The notes: generated by a model from the letters alone, not told the origin. 64,000 nt of DNA from CAVXXB01 sp963765585 (GCA_963765585.1 CAVXXB010000021.1:186001-250000), one strand, 5' to 3'; positions 9,005-19,312 are shown, counted from the first letter of the stretch. Translations and numbers: made by a program.

Positions 9005-9628
9005 TCATGAGAATAAGTCAATAATATCATCTTTATTGAGAGATTTGTAAAAACCGGACTCGGTGGTGATCAATTTTTTTACCAACTCTTTTTTCTGCAT
9101 CTGAAGTTGGAGAATTTTTTCTTCTACACTGTCTTTGGCAATCAATTTATATGTAAAGACTTTTTTAGTCTGCCCAATCCGGTGTGCACGATCACTTGCC
9201 TGCATTTCAATTGCTGGATTCCACCAGGGATCATAATGAATAACATAATCCGCTGCAGTCAGATTTAACCCAATACCTCCTGCTTTTAGACTGATCAGAA
9301 ATATTTTTATATCTTCATTGTTTTGAAATTTATTAACGGCTGTTTCGCGATCTTTGGTAGATCCATCCAGATACGCATAATCGACTGCCTGCTCTTCGAG
9401 ATGTTCACGCATAATGGTCAGCATTCTGACAAATTGAGAAAATACCAGCACTTTATGATCTTCCGAAATGATATCATCGAGCATCAGTTTTAAAGCTTCA
9501 AATTTACCGGCTTCATCTTCAAAACTTTTATCGATTAAATTTGGATGACAGGCAACCTGACGCAGTTTGGTCAAGCCCTCTAAAACACGCATAGTTGAGT
9601 CTACCGAGACCTTTCGATTCGATATCAT
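9005..9628 (-). CDS. SNF2 helicase C-terminal (Helicase_C) fragment
   Basis: 207 residues of the second RecA-like lobe of a SNF2 ATPase: LRQVACHPNLID, KVLVFSQFVRML, AYLDGSTKDRE, the motif V region LKAGGIGLNLTAADYVIHYD and motif VI QASDRAHRIGQTKKV. The ATG here sits inside the preceding frame, and that frame's protein should continue into this one (HDIESKGLG joined to STMRVLEGLTKLRQ). One surplus base near 9600-9615 explains the break. The fragment cannot hydrolyse ATP alone because motifs I-III lie in the upstream piece. Confidence 0.8.
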   Translation of the reverse strand: MISNRKVSVDSTMRVLEGLTKLRQVACHPNLIDKSFEDEAGKFEALKLMLDDIISEDHKVLVFSQFVRMLTIMREHLEEQAVDYAYLDGSTKDRETAVNKFQNNEDIKIFLISLKAGGIGLNLTAADYVIHYDPWWNPAIEMQASDRAHRIGQTKKVFTYKLIAKDSVEEKILQLQMQKKELVKKLITTESGFYKSLNKDDIIDLFS

Positions 9629-11978
9629 GGATTATACTATTACGATAAGTATCACGGACCTGATCATATATTTTTTGTTGTGCTTCGCTCATTGGAGAAT
9701 AAATAACATTTTCAACTTTTGGCGGAAGCTCTTTTACAACTTCATCTTTGGTTCTTCTAAGGATAAATGGAAAGATAAGTTTTTTTAACGTACTTGCAGC
9801 CTGTACATCCTGAGATTTTTCGATGGGTTTCATAAAAGTCTCTTTAAAGAAACTCTGGCTACCCAACAAGCCCGGACTAAGAAATGAAAACTGTGACCAG
9901 AGATCCATGGTATTATTCTCAACAGGCGTTCCGGTTAATGCCAATCGATTTTTGGAATTCAAATTTCGGGCTGCTTGTGCGGTTTCCGATTGGGGATTTT
10001 TTATATTTTGAGATTCGTCAAGTATTACATAGTGAAAGTCGATTTCCTTTAGAAAATTGATATCGCGACGTAAATGACCATATGTGGTTAGAATCAGCGG
10101 TTTATTTCTTAGTGCGCGGACATCTCGCGATCTTTTTGTTCCATAATGTAATACAAATTCAATATCCGGTGTAAACTTCTCCATTTCCCTCTGCCAGTTA
10201 AATAAAACTGAGGTAGGGGAGACGATCAGATTGGGAAGGTTTTTTTCATTAATTTCATTCTGGATAAATGCCAGTGTTTGTACTGTTTTGCCAAGCCCCA
10301 TATCATCGGCCAGGCAACCGCCAAATGAAAATTCATTGAGAAAATTCAGCCAATTGTATCCGGCTCTCTGATAATCGCGTAATTCACCCTGAAGATTCTT
10401 TGGAATTTTATAGGTTTTTATTTTTGTAAATTCCTGCAATTTTGACAGTTTCTTTTCACTAAACTCATCGACCTTCCGTTTATCGGCTTCGTCCAATAAT
10501 TTATCTACAAAGGACAAATGATGATCTCTGAACCGAATTTTTCCGTCCGATGTTTGGCCAAACTCCATCAGATACTGGAATTTTTGGATAAGCTTTTCAG
10601 GTAGCCGTGCTATAGAACCATCCCGCAGGCGAACAAATCTTTTTTCCTTCTGTAGTGCTTTTTTAAGTTCGGCAAGAGTCAGTCCGGTGCCATTGAAATC
10701 AATCTCCAGATCCAAATCAAACCAGTCGACTTCGGAGGAGAGCGCCATATTAATTTTTGGTTTCCGCCGGTTTACACGAAAGCGAACCAGACTTTCTTCG
10801 CCTAGTATTTCAAATTTCGCTTTGAGTAGTTTGGGCAAACCATCAAAAAGCCAATCCAGGGCTTTATCAAAATTGGCATAGAACAAACCGGGGGTATCTT
10901 CAATAATGTTGCTGGCAACTACTTTGTCCCGTATCTCTTCTTCTGCTTCCTTTTGTCTTTTTACGCGAATAATTTGTTTGTTTTTTTTGTCGTAATGCAG
11001 GAATTGGTCAGTGCCCTGGTTAAATGAAACTTCCACATTGTCATACATTATTGAGAGCGATACGACCAGCTGCTCATCCATTTCTTCCAAATACAATCGT
11101 TTTCCGGTAATTTCGGTCAATTCCTGAACCGCAATTCCCGGAGGAAACTCGAGATAAGGAAAAATGGGTAATTTTGCCAGATAATCAGATATAAAGACAT
11201 GGTACTCGGTTTTTGATAGAGATATATGGACATTTTCCTCAATAAATGATTTGAGATATTGATATGAAAATGGAAAAGGGCATATATGCAGTTCACCGTC
11301 TTTATAAAACCAAATAGGACGTGTGGTGAGAATTTTTACATTATCATCAATTTTAATTTCCTGATCATCCCGGACAAAATAAGGATGGAAGGTATAGTGT
11401 TTATTTACTTCTTCGAGCCGGAAGACGAGGTGCCATGGTTTGCGACCAAAACGGATACGCTGGCCAACGGTTCCATTTTCTCCCTTCAGGTGGATTTCAC
11501 TATTTCGCAACAGGTTAAATATTTCGCCTGCATCCAGACCAAAATTCAGATAGGATGCTTCGAGACGACCACGATAGTAGGTAGATGATTGCTGTGATTG
11601 TAATCGTTCCAGATATGAAATTGCAATTAGGTCACTTGATGTGTTAAAGACATTTTGTGTGGACAACTCGTTATACGATGGTTCCTGAATGCGACCATAG
11701 GTACCATCTTTTTTCATATATACTTTTATTGGTTTCAGATTCCAATAATTCTCAAGGATATGGATGACGTAGACTAGATTCCAACGCACTTCCTGTGAGA
11801 ATTCACTATCTACTCTCTGGATAGCAATTTGTTTTTCAAAATATTCACGCCAATTGCTGCTAACCTCAGTTTCATCCTCTCTAACATGATCTTCAATAAC
11901 GGAGAGGGCGGCAGCGACGGCATGTTTGCAAATATAACTATACGAACAAGTACAGACTGGATTCGAAAAACCGGTCAT
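9528..11978 (-). CDS. SNF2-family helicase, SWIM zinc finger and N-terminal ATPase lobe (central fragment)
   Basis: 816 residues. It opens with the Cys/His part of a SWIM zinc finger (VCTCSYSYICKHAVA). A long SNF2-associated region follows to about residue 540, then the first ATPase lobe: Walker A region DDMGLGKTVQ, motif Ia NLIVSPTSVLFNW, motif II DESQNIKNP and motif III LALTGTPVENN. The last 25 residues (RLNYACFRGLDQTASG) are out of frame. With two single surplus bases removed, 9005-12147 reads as one protein of about 1046 residues, the normal size for SWIM-SNF2 (HepA/RapA-like) remodelers that move along DNA or recycle RNA polymerase. Confidence 0.85.
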   Translation of the reverse strand: MTGFSNPVCTCSYSYICKHAVAAALSVIEDHVREDETEVSSNWREYFEKQIAIQRVDSEFSQEVRWNLVYVIHILENYWNLKPIKVYMKKDGTYGRIQEPSYNELSTQNVFNTSSDLIAISYLERLQSQQSSTYYRGRLEASYLNFGLDAGEIFNLLRNSEIHLKGENGTVGQRIRFGRKPWHLVFRLEEVNKHYTFHPYFVRDDQEIKIDDNVKILTTRPIWFYKDGELHICPFPFSYQYLKSFIEENVHISLSKTEYHVFISDYLAKLPIFPYLEFPPGIAVQELTEITGKRLYLEEMDEQLVVSLSIMYDNVEVSFNQGTDQFLHYDKKNKQIIRVKRQKEAEEEIRDKVVASNIIEDTPGLFYANFDKALDWLFDGLPKLLKAKFEILGEESLVRFRVNRRKPKINMALSSEVDWFDLDLEIDFNGTGLTLAELKKALQKEKRFVRLRDGSIARLPEKLIQKFQYLMEFGQTSDGKIRFRDHHLSFVDKLLDEADKRKVDEFSEKKLSKLQEFTKIKTYKIPKNLQGELRDYQRAGYNWLNFLNEFSFGGCLADDMGLGKTVQTLAFIQNEINEKNLPNLIVSPTSVLFNWQREMEKFTPDIEFVLHYGTKRSRDVRALRNKPLILTTYGHLRRDINFLKEIDFHYVILDESQNIKNPQSETAQAARNLNSKNRLALTGTPVENNTMDLWSQFSFLSPGLLGSQSFFKETFMKPIEKSQDVQAASTLKKLIFPFILRRTKDEVVKELPPKVENVIYSPMSEAQQKIYDQVRDTYRNSIIHDIESKGLGRLNYACFRGLDQTASGCLSSKFNR

Positions 11979-12147
11979 CGGCGCTTAGTCTGACCACATA
12001 GGGATGGGTCCCCTGAACCGATGCGATGACGGAAGAATGATCCCAGTTGGTAATTTTAACTTTACCGTTTTTGTAATATTCGAGACCTTGTTTAAAGATG
12101 ATCTCGGGGACACGGTTTTTTAGCTCTTTGATATTAATACTGATCAA
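11938..12147 (-). CDS. N-terminal fragment of the SWIM-SNF2 helicase
   Basis: 69 codons starting MISINIKELKNRVPEIIFKQ, the expected lead-in to a SWIM domain (EYYKNGKVKITNW, then GTHPYVVRLSADDRF). After DDRF the frame runs ESSLYLFV and stops, while the overlapping frame supplies SNPVCTCSYSYICKH. The switch point is the five-A run at 11966-11970 (TTTTT on the coding strand); four bases would restore the frame. This piece and the next two are one gene. Confidence 0.75.
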   Translation of the reverse strand: MISINIKELKNRVPEIIFKQGLEYYKNGKVKITNWDHSSVIASVQGTHPYVVRLSADDRFFESSLYLFV

Positions 12148-12409
12148 AAAAAAGTCCTCTGCATATACAACATATTATACCAATAAACATTAAATATACT
12201 CATATTATAATTGGTGCACAAATTGATTTTGGCTATTTTTATGCAAAATAACATATATTATTGCTTCAATTATATTGAATATAAATCAGGCTCAGTTACT
12301 ATTTTGCCGCTCAGCAATTTATCCACCAGATATATAAAACATGACAATAATATTTACTATTTCCCATATGCTTGCATAAGTTTATATTGTCAGATAAATT
12401 TTATTTCCT

Positions 12410-13525
12410 ATGGACAAACAAACAATACTTAAAAATTTCACTGTCGGTTTTATTCCCCTGTTAATTTTCATTATTGCTGATGAAATTTACGGCACGGAGA
12501 CTGCGCTGATTATTGCGATAATGGCCGGCATTGCTGAATTTCTATATTATTATATCCGATATCGCACTGTGGAAAAATTTATTCTGTTTGATGTTGCTCT
12601 AATTGTTGCTTTAGGTGGTATCTCTCTGATTCTTGATAATGATGTATTCTTTAAATTAAAACCAGCATTAATTGAATTAATATTGGTCGTCCTGCTTGGC
12701 ATACATGCTTTTTCTCAAAAGCCGGTATTGCTCTTGCTTGGGAAGCGTTATCTTAAGGATATGTCAATCAATCAAGCCCAGCTAAATCTAATGCGTGGAT
12801 TAACCCGGTTATTATTTTTTCTGTTTCTGGCACATACGGCACTCATCGTTTATTCTGTTTACTTTATGAGCAAGGAAGCATGGGCTTTTATCTCGGGTGG
12901 CCTCTTTTATATCATCTTTGCACTCATCCTGGCAGGGCAGTTTTTGTATATGAAATTTGGAAAAAGGCAGTTGCCGCAGTTTCAGGCGGCGGAGGGGGAG
13001 GAGTGGTTTGATCTGGTAAATGAAAAGGGGGGTGTTGTTGGAAAAGCCCCCAGAAGTGCCGTCCATGGAAATCCGGAATTGTTACATCCTGTCGTTCATT
13101 TACATGTATTTAATAAAAACGGTCAGCTATATTTACAGAAAAGATCAAAAAATAAAGATGTTCAACCGGGTAAATGGGATACGTCCGTTGGCGGCCATAT
13201 TGATTCAGGTGAAGATGTAATCACTGCGCTTAAGAGGGAAGCCTTTGAAGAATTGGGTATTAAGAATGACAACTTCACGCCCCTTTATCGCTATGTAATG
13301 CGTAACAATTTTGAAAGTGAATTGGTCCATACATTTAAATTAACATATAATGGTCCTTTTAAAATAAATCGTGATGAAATTGATTTTGGTCGTTTCTGGC
13401 GAATCTCAGAAATAGAAAAAAATCTTGGCAAGGATATATTTACACCAAATTTTGAGCAAGAATTTGAAATGTTGATGTCATTGCGTAGGAAGCAAAGTTC
13501 GGGATCGGGTGCAAAAAGAACCTGA
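12410..13525 (+). CDS. IspZ/YciB-like membrane domain fused to a Nudix hydrolase
   Basis: 371 residues. The first 185 carry five or six hydrophobic helices (NFTVGFIPLLIFIIADEIYG onward), resembling the septation-protein-A (IspZ/YciB) membrane family. Residues about 198-350 are a Nudix domain of the isopentenyl-diphosphate-isomerase-like YfcD type (WFDLVNEKGGVVG). The Nudix box GHIDSGEDVITALKREAFEE plus LGI fits G-x5-E-x7-REUxEExGU exactly. The enzyme should therefore hydrolyse or bind a diphosphate-linked substrate at the cytoplasmic membrane face. The C-terminus is basic. No Shine-Dalgarno site is obvious. The fusion partner suggests envelope-precursor or membrane-localised nucleotide clean-up; this is inference. 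Confidence 0.7.
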   Translation: MDKQTILKNFTVGFIPLLIFIIADEIYGTETALIIAIMAGIAEFLYYYIRYRTVEKFILFDVALIVALGGISLILDNDVFFKLKPALIELILVVLLGIHAFSQKPVLLLLGKRYLKDMSINQAQLNLMRGLTRLLFFLFLAHTALIVYSVYFMSKEAWAFISGGLFYIIFALILAGQFLYMKFGKRQLPQFQAAEGEEWFDLVNEKGGVVGKAPRSAVHGNPELLHPVVHLHVFNKNGQLYLQKRSKNKDVQPGKWDTSVGGHIDSGEDVITALKREAFEELGIKNDNFTPLYRYVMRNNFESELVHTFKLTYNGPFKINRDEIDFGRFWRISEIEKNLGKDIFTPNFEQEFEMLMSLRRKQSSGSGAKRT

Positions 13526-13612
13526 TAAATATAATTCTGATCTTGCTCACGAAAGTCTATTAGAACAGAGGAGTTACTGATAAAGCCTGAGGTGTCTGCA
13601 ACAATCCGCTAT

Positions 13613-15646
13613 TTATCTTTGCTCAGATATCAATATGATTGTGGATCGCGCTTCGGCATAATAATAACTTTGGTCAATGATTTTTTCCTCGCTACCTACC
13701 GGTAGAATATCATTGGGATATGATTTGCTGGTATCACATTTCCTGTACCATTTTGAGTTTAGTGAAAGGGCGGGCAGTTGAAATTTAAGTCTTCCTGCGC
13801 TGGTGTTTGAAATTACATATATATCATTTGAATTTTTTGGATTTGCCGGTAAATGGAAGGCCAATTGTCTTGAATGCTCCGACCAATCTGGGCGGTTCAA
13901 CATCTTTCCATGCCATTGAATTTCTTTCTTGTCCCCGGGATGATCTTCAAAGAATACCCGGCGACGCAAATTAGGCTGAGATTTTCTAAATGCGATTAAC
14001 AACTGAACAAATCTTAACAAATCCTGGTTTTCGTTTGCTTTAGTCCAATCGATCCAACCAATTTCGTTATCCTGGCAGTAGGTATTATTGTTGCCATTCT
14101 GCGTGCGGCCAATTTCATCGCCGGCCAGTATCATCGGTGTACCCTGGGAAACCATCAGCAGGCAATAGAAATTTTTAATTTGTTTCTTTCTCAGTTGTAT
14201 AATGTCCTTATCCACGGTGGCGCCTTCCACCCCGCAGTTCCAACTGAAATTATTATCAGAACCATCACGATTATTTTCACCGTTTTCTATATTATACTTA
14301 TGTTTGTAACTCACAAGATCATACATTGAAAAGCCATCATGGCAGGTTACAAAATTTATACTGTGATATGGTGCACGTCCGCCTTTATTGTATAAATCTG
14401 CACTGCCAGCAATCCGGGTTGCCATTGCAGGGACAAATCCAGTATCACCCTTCACATACCTGCGCAGGTCATCACGATAAATGCCATTCCATTCGGCCCA
14501 TCGTGGTCCACCAGGGAAATTCCCAACCTGATACAGGCCCCCGGCATCCCATGCTTCGGCAATTAGTTTTATGTTAGACAGAACCGGATCTTTGACAATA
14601 CCCCGAAGAACAGGGGGCGATTTAAGAACACTGCCATTCTCATCCCGGGTTAATACGGAAGCCAGATCGAAGCGAAAACCATCTACGTGCATTTCCGATA
14701 CCCAATATCGTAATGCCTCAATAATTAACTGACTAACGACCGGATTATTTGCATTAACCGAGTTGCCACAACCGCTAAAATTCAGATATGCTGACTTATC
14801 AGGCGTCATCATATAATAAAGACTATTGTCAAGGGCTCGCAGATTATAGGTTTTTTCATCCGTCTGACCTTCTCCGGTATGATTAAAAACAACGTCCAAA
14901 ATGACTTCAATTCCGGCTTTGTGCATTTCCCTTACCATCAATTTAAACTCATTCAATTGATCTCCGGGTTTTTCAGTCCTGGCGTAACCTGATTTTACTG
15001 CAAAGAAGTTGATTGGATCGTAGCCCCAAAAATTTATCACTTGCTTACCGGATGGGCTGGTTCGGATCGACGCACTTTCATCAAATTCAGTAACCGGAAG
15101 CAATTCTACAGCTGTAACTCCCAGCTCTTTCAGATATGGGATTTTTTCTATCAGACCTGCAAATCTGCCTGCAGATTCAACACCAGCAGATGAATGACGT
15201 GTGAAGCCCCTGACATGCATTTCATATATTACTGAATCTGCAAGGTGTGTCCGAGGAGGCGTATCATTTTCCCAGTCAAAATCCGGTTGAACTGATACAG
15301 AATGAAATTCACGTTTAGCCGGTGTTCCCCATGTTTCCGCCCCAGTCAGGACTGTTGCATAGGGGTCACTAATGATATACTCTTTATTTGCAGCAGTTGT
15401 GATTTTATAAGCATATTCTATCGGATCCTCAATATTAGACAGGTGAATATGCCAAATATCACCAGTAGAATTTTCGACGCCGTTCATTTCAAACTCGATT
15501 GGTTTTTTACTTTTGTCGCCATAAATCAATAAGAAAAGCCGCTTTAAACCATGGGCGTGTATGGCAAAATTGATACCATTATTCATCCTGGTTGCGCCAA
15601 GTGGGGAGGTTTTTCCCGGTGTAATTTTAATCTGATGGTCGCGCAT
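13613..15646 (-). CDS. glgX: Glycogen debranching enzyme (GlgX/isoamylase type, GH13)
   Basis: 677 residues, normal length. An N-terminal CBM48-like domain (TPGKTSPLGATRMNNGINFA) is followed by the GH13 (beta/alpha)8 barrel. Signature motifs are DVVFNHTGEG (251-260), GFRFDLASVL with nucleophile Asp327, IAEAWDAGG with acid/base Glu364 and TCHDGFSMYD with Asp437. FWGYDPINFFA and the ENGENNRDG loop are typical of GlgX/TreX. It cleaves alpha-1,6 branches of glycogen or limit dextrins in the cytoplasm. No other glycogen gene is nearby, and it is divergently oriented to gltX. Confidence 0.92.
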   Translation of the reverse strand: MRDHQIKITPGKTSPLGATRMNNGINFAIHAHGLKRLFLLIYGDKSKKPIEFEMNGVENSTGDIWHIHLSNIEDPIEYAYKITTAANKEYIISDPYATVLTGAETWGTPAKREFHSVSVQPDFDWENDTPPRTHLADSVIYEMHVRGFTRHSSAGVESAGRFAGLIEKIPYLKELGVTAVELLPVTEFDESASIRTSPSGKQVINFWGYDPINFFAVKSGYARTEKPGDQLNEFKLMVREMHKAGIEVILDVVFNHTGEGQTDEKTYNLRALDNSLYYMMTPDKSAYLNFSGCGNSVNANNPVVSQLIIEALRYWVSEMHVDGFRFDLASVLTRDENGSVLKSPPVLRGIVKDPVLSNIKLIAEAWDAGGLYQVGNFPGGPRWAEWNGIYRDDLRRYVKGDTGFVPAMATRIAGSADLYNKGGRAPYHSINFVTCHDGFSMYDLVSYKHKYNIENGENNRDGSDNNFSWNCGVEGATVDKDIIQLRKKQIKNFYCLLMVSQGTPMILAGDEIGRTQNGNNNTYCQDNEIGWIDWTKANENQDLLRFVQLLIAFRKSQPNLRRRVFFEDHPGDKKEIQWHGKMLNRPDWSEHSRQLAFHLPANPKNSNDIYVISNTSAGRLKFQLPALSLNSKWYRKCDTSKSYPNDILPVGSEEKIIDQSYYYAEARSTIILISEQR

Positions 15647-15845
15647 TTAAAATCCCGTTAAATATGATAATCAGTTAATTTACTTAAATAAATATTTTTA
15701 TTCTATACCTTTGATTGAGTGAATCTCGAATATCTGCAATAATAATAGACATCTGTTGCATATTTCATGGTTTTATTGTATTTTTGTGGCGAAAAATACA
15801 TCAACAATTTCTACTATAACGAAAAAACACACACATTTTATAAAT

Positions 15846-17309
15846 ATGTTTGAAAAAAGTGATAGAGTGTATCGATTTGCACCTAGTCCCTCCGGTTATC
15901 TTCATGTCGGTGGTGCCCGGACAGCCATATATAACTGGTTATTGGCCAAATCTCATTCCGGAAAATTTTTGTTGCGTATTGAAGATACCGATCTGGACCG
16001 TTCAACAGAAGAATCGGTTACCCAAATTATATCCAGTTTAAAATGGCTTGATCTCTGCTGGGATGGTGATATTATATATCAAAGTCAGCGTCTGAAACGA
16101 CATCAGGAAATAGTCAGTCAACTGATGGATAGCGGAATGGCATATCCATGTTTTTGTACACCGGACGAGCTGCAACAAAAAAAGGAAATTGCCCAAAAAA
16201 ACAAAGATAACTTTATTTACGACGGAACTTGTCGGAATCTTTCACAGAATGATGTTGAACAAAAAAAATCCCATGGAGTGAGCTATGCAATCCGTTTGAA
16301 AGTAGACAGCGGTATCACGAAATACAAAGATGGGGTACATGGTGATGTATCTACCATGAATGATGAAATTGGCGATTTTATTATTTGCAGGTCGGATGGT
16401 ACGCCTGTCTATCAGTTGGCAGTAGTTGTGGATGATCATGATATGGGTGTTACCGATATCGTGCGCGGAGATGATCATATATCAAATACACCAAAGCAAA
16501 TATTGATATACCGTGCACTTGGATGGCCAGTTCCTGAGTTTAGCCATTTACCGTTAATTCTTGGCGAGGACAAAAAACGTCTGTCGAAGAGACATGGTGC
16601 ATCATCGGTTGAAGAGTTCAAGCATCAGGGAATTATTGCACAAGCCTTATTTAATTATTTGTGTTTACTAGGATGGTCGCCGGGTGATGACAGGGAAATA
16701 TTGAGCAAACCGGAACTTATCCAGCTGTTTTCAATGGAACGGGTGGGTAAGTCCAATGCTGTATTTAGTTCCAAAAAATTATTATGGATAAATGAAAAGA
16801 ATATTGCTCTCACCAACAATGAAGAATTACTTGTTCTGATCCTTGATCTCTTCAGTATCCAGAATAAGGAAAAGATAAATGAAGATGAGGAGAGGTTTCT
16901 AAATCTAATTGGACTTTTAAAACCCCGGGCAAAAACACTATATGATTTTATTTCCGGATCAGAATTCTACTTCTCAGATCCTGAAGTTTATGATCAAGAG
17001 GGTGTAGACAAATTCTTCTCAAATCCGGATGCAAAAGATTGGTTGGAAGATTTATTAAAATTATTATCAGACGAAAAAAACTATCGCCTGGAGACTTTGG
17101 AGCAGATTATCCGTGGGTACGCTGCTGAGAAAGAAGTAGGCGCAGGCAAAATAATTCATCCATTAAGACTGGCGCTGACCGGAAAAACTACCAGCCCGGG
17201 TATATTTGAGCTGATTCATATTTTAGGGAAGGAAACGGTGCAACGCCGGATAGAAAAAGGGATAAAGTTTATTTTAAGCATAAATACTGGGAATGCTACA
17301 AAGATTTAA
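15846..17309 (+). CDS. gltX: Glutamyl-tRNA synthetase
   Basis: 487 residues from the ATG of MFEKSDRVYRFAPSPSGYLH; the longer frame beginning at 15756 adds 30 residues that do not fit the family. Class I signature HVGG (HIGH equivalent) sits in PSGYLHVGGARTAIYN. The KMSKS equivalent is KKRLSKRHGASSV. The Rossmann core (KFLLRIEDTDLDRS), the Cys-rich insertion (CFCTPDEL) and the anticodon-binding helical C-terminus are all in order. It charges tRNA-Glu, or also tRNA-Gln if the organism lacks glnS. No frame breaks. Confidence 0.95.
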   Translation: MFEKSDRVYRFAPSPSGYLHVGGARTAIYNWLLAKSHSGKFLLRIEDTDLDRSTEESVTQIISSLKWLDLCWDGDIIYQSQRLKRHQEIVSQLMDSGMAYPCFCTPDELQQKKEIAQKNKDNFIYDGTCRNLSQNDVEQKKSHGVSYAIRLKVDSGITKYKDGVHGDVSTMNDEIGDFIICRSDGTPVYQLAVVVDDHDMGVTDIVRGDDHISNTPKQILIYRALGWPVPEFSHLPLILGEDKKRLSKRHGASSVEEFKHQGIIAQALFNYLCLLGWSPGDDREILSKPELIQLFSMERVGKSNAVFSSKKLLWINEKNIALTNNEELLVLILDLFSIQNKEKINEDEERFLNLIGLLKPRAKTLYDFISGSEFYFSDPEVYDQEGVDKFFSNPDAKDWLEDLLKLLSDEKNYRLETLEQIIRGYAAEKEVGAGKIIHPLRLALTGKTTSPGIFELIHILGKETVQRRIEKGIKFILSINTGNATKI

Positions 17310-17584
17310 CATAAATATGATAAAAAGTGATAATGCCCAATGAACAAGCCCGAATGTCAAATGAATGTCCAAAATCAAATGCATAAATAAATATTTTGTC
17401 ACTGAGATTTTGAAATTGATTTGGCATTACTCTGTCATCCCATAAGGGATCTTCCCGCCGTACGGGTACTCATCTTTTGATTGTGACTAGGGTGCCTGCA
17501 CCACGGGAAGGCCTCTGGGGATGATATTGGACATTATTTAATAATACCCAGAAATAATTTTTGGAATTTATACGGGAGATTGTC

Positions 17585-18940
17585 GTGAAAACAAAAATTC
17601 TTATTGTCGATGATGATGTTGATGCATTGGAACTGATGGAGGAACTGTTCGAGAGCAAGGGCTATGATCCGCTGACGGCATCGAACGGCATCGAAGCATT
17701 GAACCTGGTGCGTGATGAAGATCCTGATATGGTAATCTCTGACATCCGGATGCCGGATATGGACGGTATGCAATTGCTGGAGGAATTAAGCAAAAGGTAT
17801 CCTCAGATTCCGGTAATTATGGTTACAGCGCATGGAACCATAGAGGCAGCAGTAGAGGCGATAAAAATGGGGGCAAAGGATTATATCCTGAAACCACTTC
17901 GACTGGATGAAATTCTCGCGAAGGTCGAAACCATATCGCAATTGCGCAGTCTTGAGAAAGAGAATGAATATTTACGCAGCCGTCTGCAAACAAGATTTAA
18001 TATAAAAAATATAATCGGGAAGAGTGAAAAGATAAATCAGTTGTTCAAGCTGATTCATGATGTCGCACCTACAAATACCACCGTGTTGATCCGGGGTGAA
18101 AATGGAACCGGAAAAGAATTAATCGCAAATGCAATTCATTTTAACAGTCCCAATGCCAAGAAACCGTTTATTAAACTGAATTGTGGTGTTCTGGCCGAAA
18201 ATCTGCTTGAATCTGAATTATTCGGACATGTCAAAGGTGCATTTACCGGTGCGATAAAAGATAAAATTGGCAGGTTTGAACTGGCAAATGGCGGCACTCT
18301 TTTTTTGGATGAGATCGGGGATATATCCCTAAATATGCAGGTAAAATTGTTACGGGTTCTGCAGGAAGGGGAGTTTGAAAGGGTTGGCGGCACCGAGACT
18401 CTCAAGGTTGATGTACGGATTATCACGGCGACAAACCGTGATTTGGAAGCCCGGATTAGTGAACAGAAATTCCGCCAGGATTTATACTACCGTCTTAATG
18501 TCATACCTATCGAGGTTCCGCCACTGAGAGACCGAATCGATGATATAAAGTTGCTAGTGGACTACTTTATAGAAAAATTTGAGGAAGTTCATAATAAGAA
18601 AATTGCCAGAATTGAAAAAGAAGCCATTTCAGCGCTTGAAGACTATGATTGGCCGGGCAATATCAGGGAGTTGGAAAATTATATTGAACGGGCAATCGTA
18701 TTAAATAAAACTGGTGAGATTTTTAAATCTGATTTTCCGGAGCCTATTGCCCAATCGCAAAAAACATTTGTTGAATATGATGAAGCGACCGGTCTGGGCG
18801 GGGCGGTTGATTTATTTGAACGGCAGTTAATTTTGAGTGAATTAAAACGGAATCAGGGAAATAAAGCCAAAACCGCTACAAATTTTAAAATAAATCGTAG
18901 TACTTTTATGTCCAAGTTAAAGAAATACGGAATTAATTAA
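17585..18940 (+). CDS. NtrC-family sigma-54-dependent response regulator
   Basis: 451 residues from the GTG at 17585, chosen because CGGGAGAT lies just upstream and the receiver begins immediately (MKTKILIVDDDVDALELM). REC domain 1-120 with phospho-acceptor Asp in MVISDIRMPDMDG. AAA+ domain about 140-375 with Walker A GENGTGKE, the sigma-54-contacting loop GAFTGA and FLDEIGD. The C-terminal Fis-type helix-turn-helix is KAKTATNFKINRSTFMSKL. It remodels sigma-54 polymerase once phosphorylated. A histidine kinase and a DHp-like small protein follow on the same strand, giving plausible partners. Confidence 0.92.
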   Translation: MKTKILIVDDDVDALELMEELFESKGYDPLTASNGIEALNLVRDEDPDMVISDIRMPDMDGMQLLEELSKRYPQIPVIMVTAHGTIEAAVEAIKMGAKDYILKPLRLDEILAKVETISQLRSLEKENEYLRSRLQTRFNIKNIIGKSEKINQLFKLIHDVAPTNTTVLIRGENGTGKELIANAIHFNSPNAKKPFIKLNCGVLAENLLESELFGHVKGAFTGAIKDKIGRFELANGGTLFLDEIGDISLNMQVKLLRVLQEGEFERVGGTETLKVDVRIITATNRDLEARISEQKFRQDLYYRLNVIPIEVPPLRDRIDDIKLLVDYFIEKFEEVHNKKIARIEKEAISALEDYDWPGNIRELENYIERAIVLNKTGEIFKSDFPEPIAQSQKTFVEYDEATGLGGAVDLFERQLILSELKRNQGNKAKTATNFKINRSTFMSKLKKYGIN

Positions 18941-19312
18941 GAAACAATATCCGGATGTTTAACAGAATTAATTCTAAAAATATTTGCCCGATTGGGAAAT
19001 GGAGAATTCTTTTTAAACACAAAGACACTAAGTTATAGAGCGGTTTGAGAAAGTCTTTTTTAGAAAATTCTTTTTATTTATAGTTATATGCTACTAATCT
19101 AACCTATTGTTATTCAATATATTATAGCCTCCCGTTCAACATATTTATACTGAACCAAATTATTGAGAATATAACTTAAACATCCTGCTAAATTATTTTT
19201 AACAGTTTCAATTAATGTAAAGTATTTGTTCGAAAATGTTAGCAATATATCAAGACGCCGTGAAAAGTTCCGAATATAAAATCAACACGGATCATAATAA
19301 GCGAGGGACTGA
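18941..19312 (+). other. Intergenic stretch between the NtrC-type regulator and the DHp-like gene
   Basis: 372 AT-rich bases. A decayed copy of the intergenic 'CACAAAGACACTAAG' repeat lies at about 19016-19033. No tRNA, clear terminator or sigma-54 site seen. The last 50 bases, with GAGGGACTGA before a GTG, carry the ribosome site of the next gene. Confidence 0.4.

Noticed and set aside
11938..12147. Separate small gene ahead of the SNF2 helicase
   Set aside because: Its C-terminus and the next frame together make one continuous SWIM domain, so it is the N-terminus of the helicase.
12211..12432. 73-codon open frame upstream of the Nudix fusion
   Set aside because: AT-rich intergenic composition, no ribosome site, no protein-like pattern, and it overlaps the Nudix fusion start.
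17400..17440. Sigma-54 promoter at TTTGGCATTACTCTGTC before the NtrC-type regulator
   Set aside because: The dinucleotide 10 bases after GG is TC, not GC/GA, so spacing and sequence do not fit.
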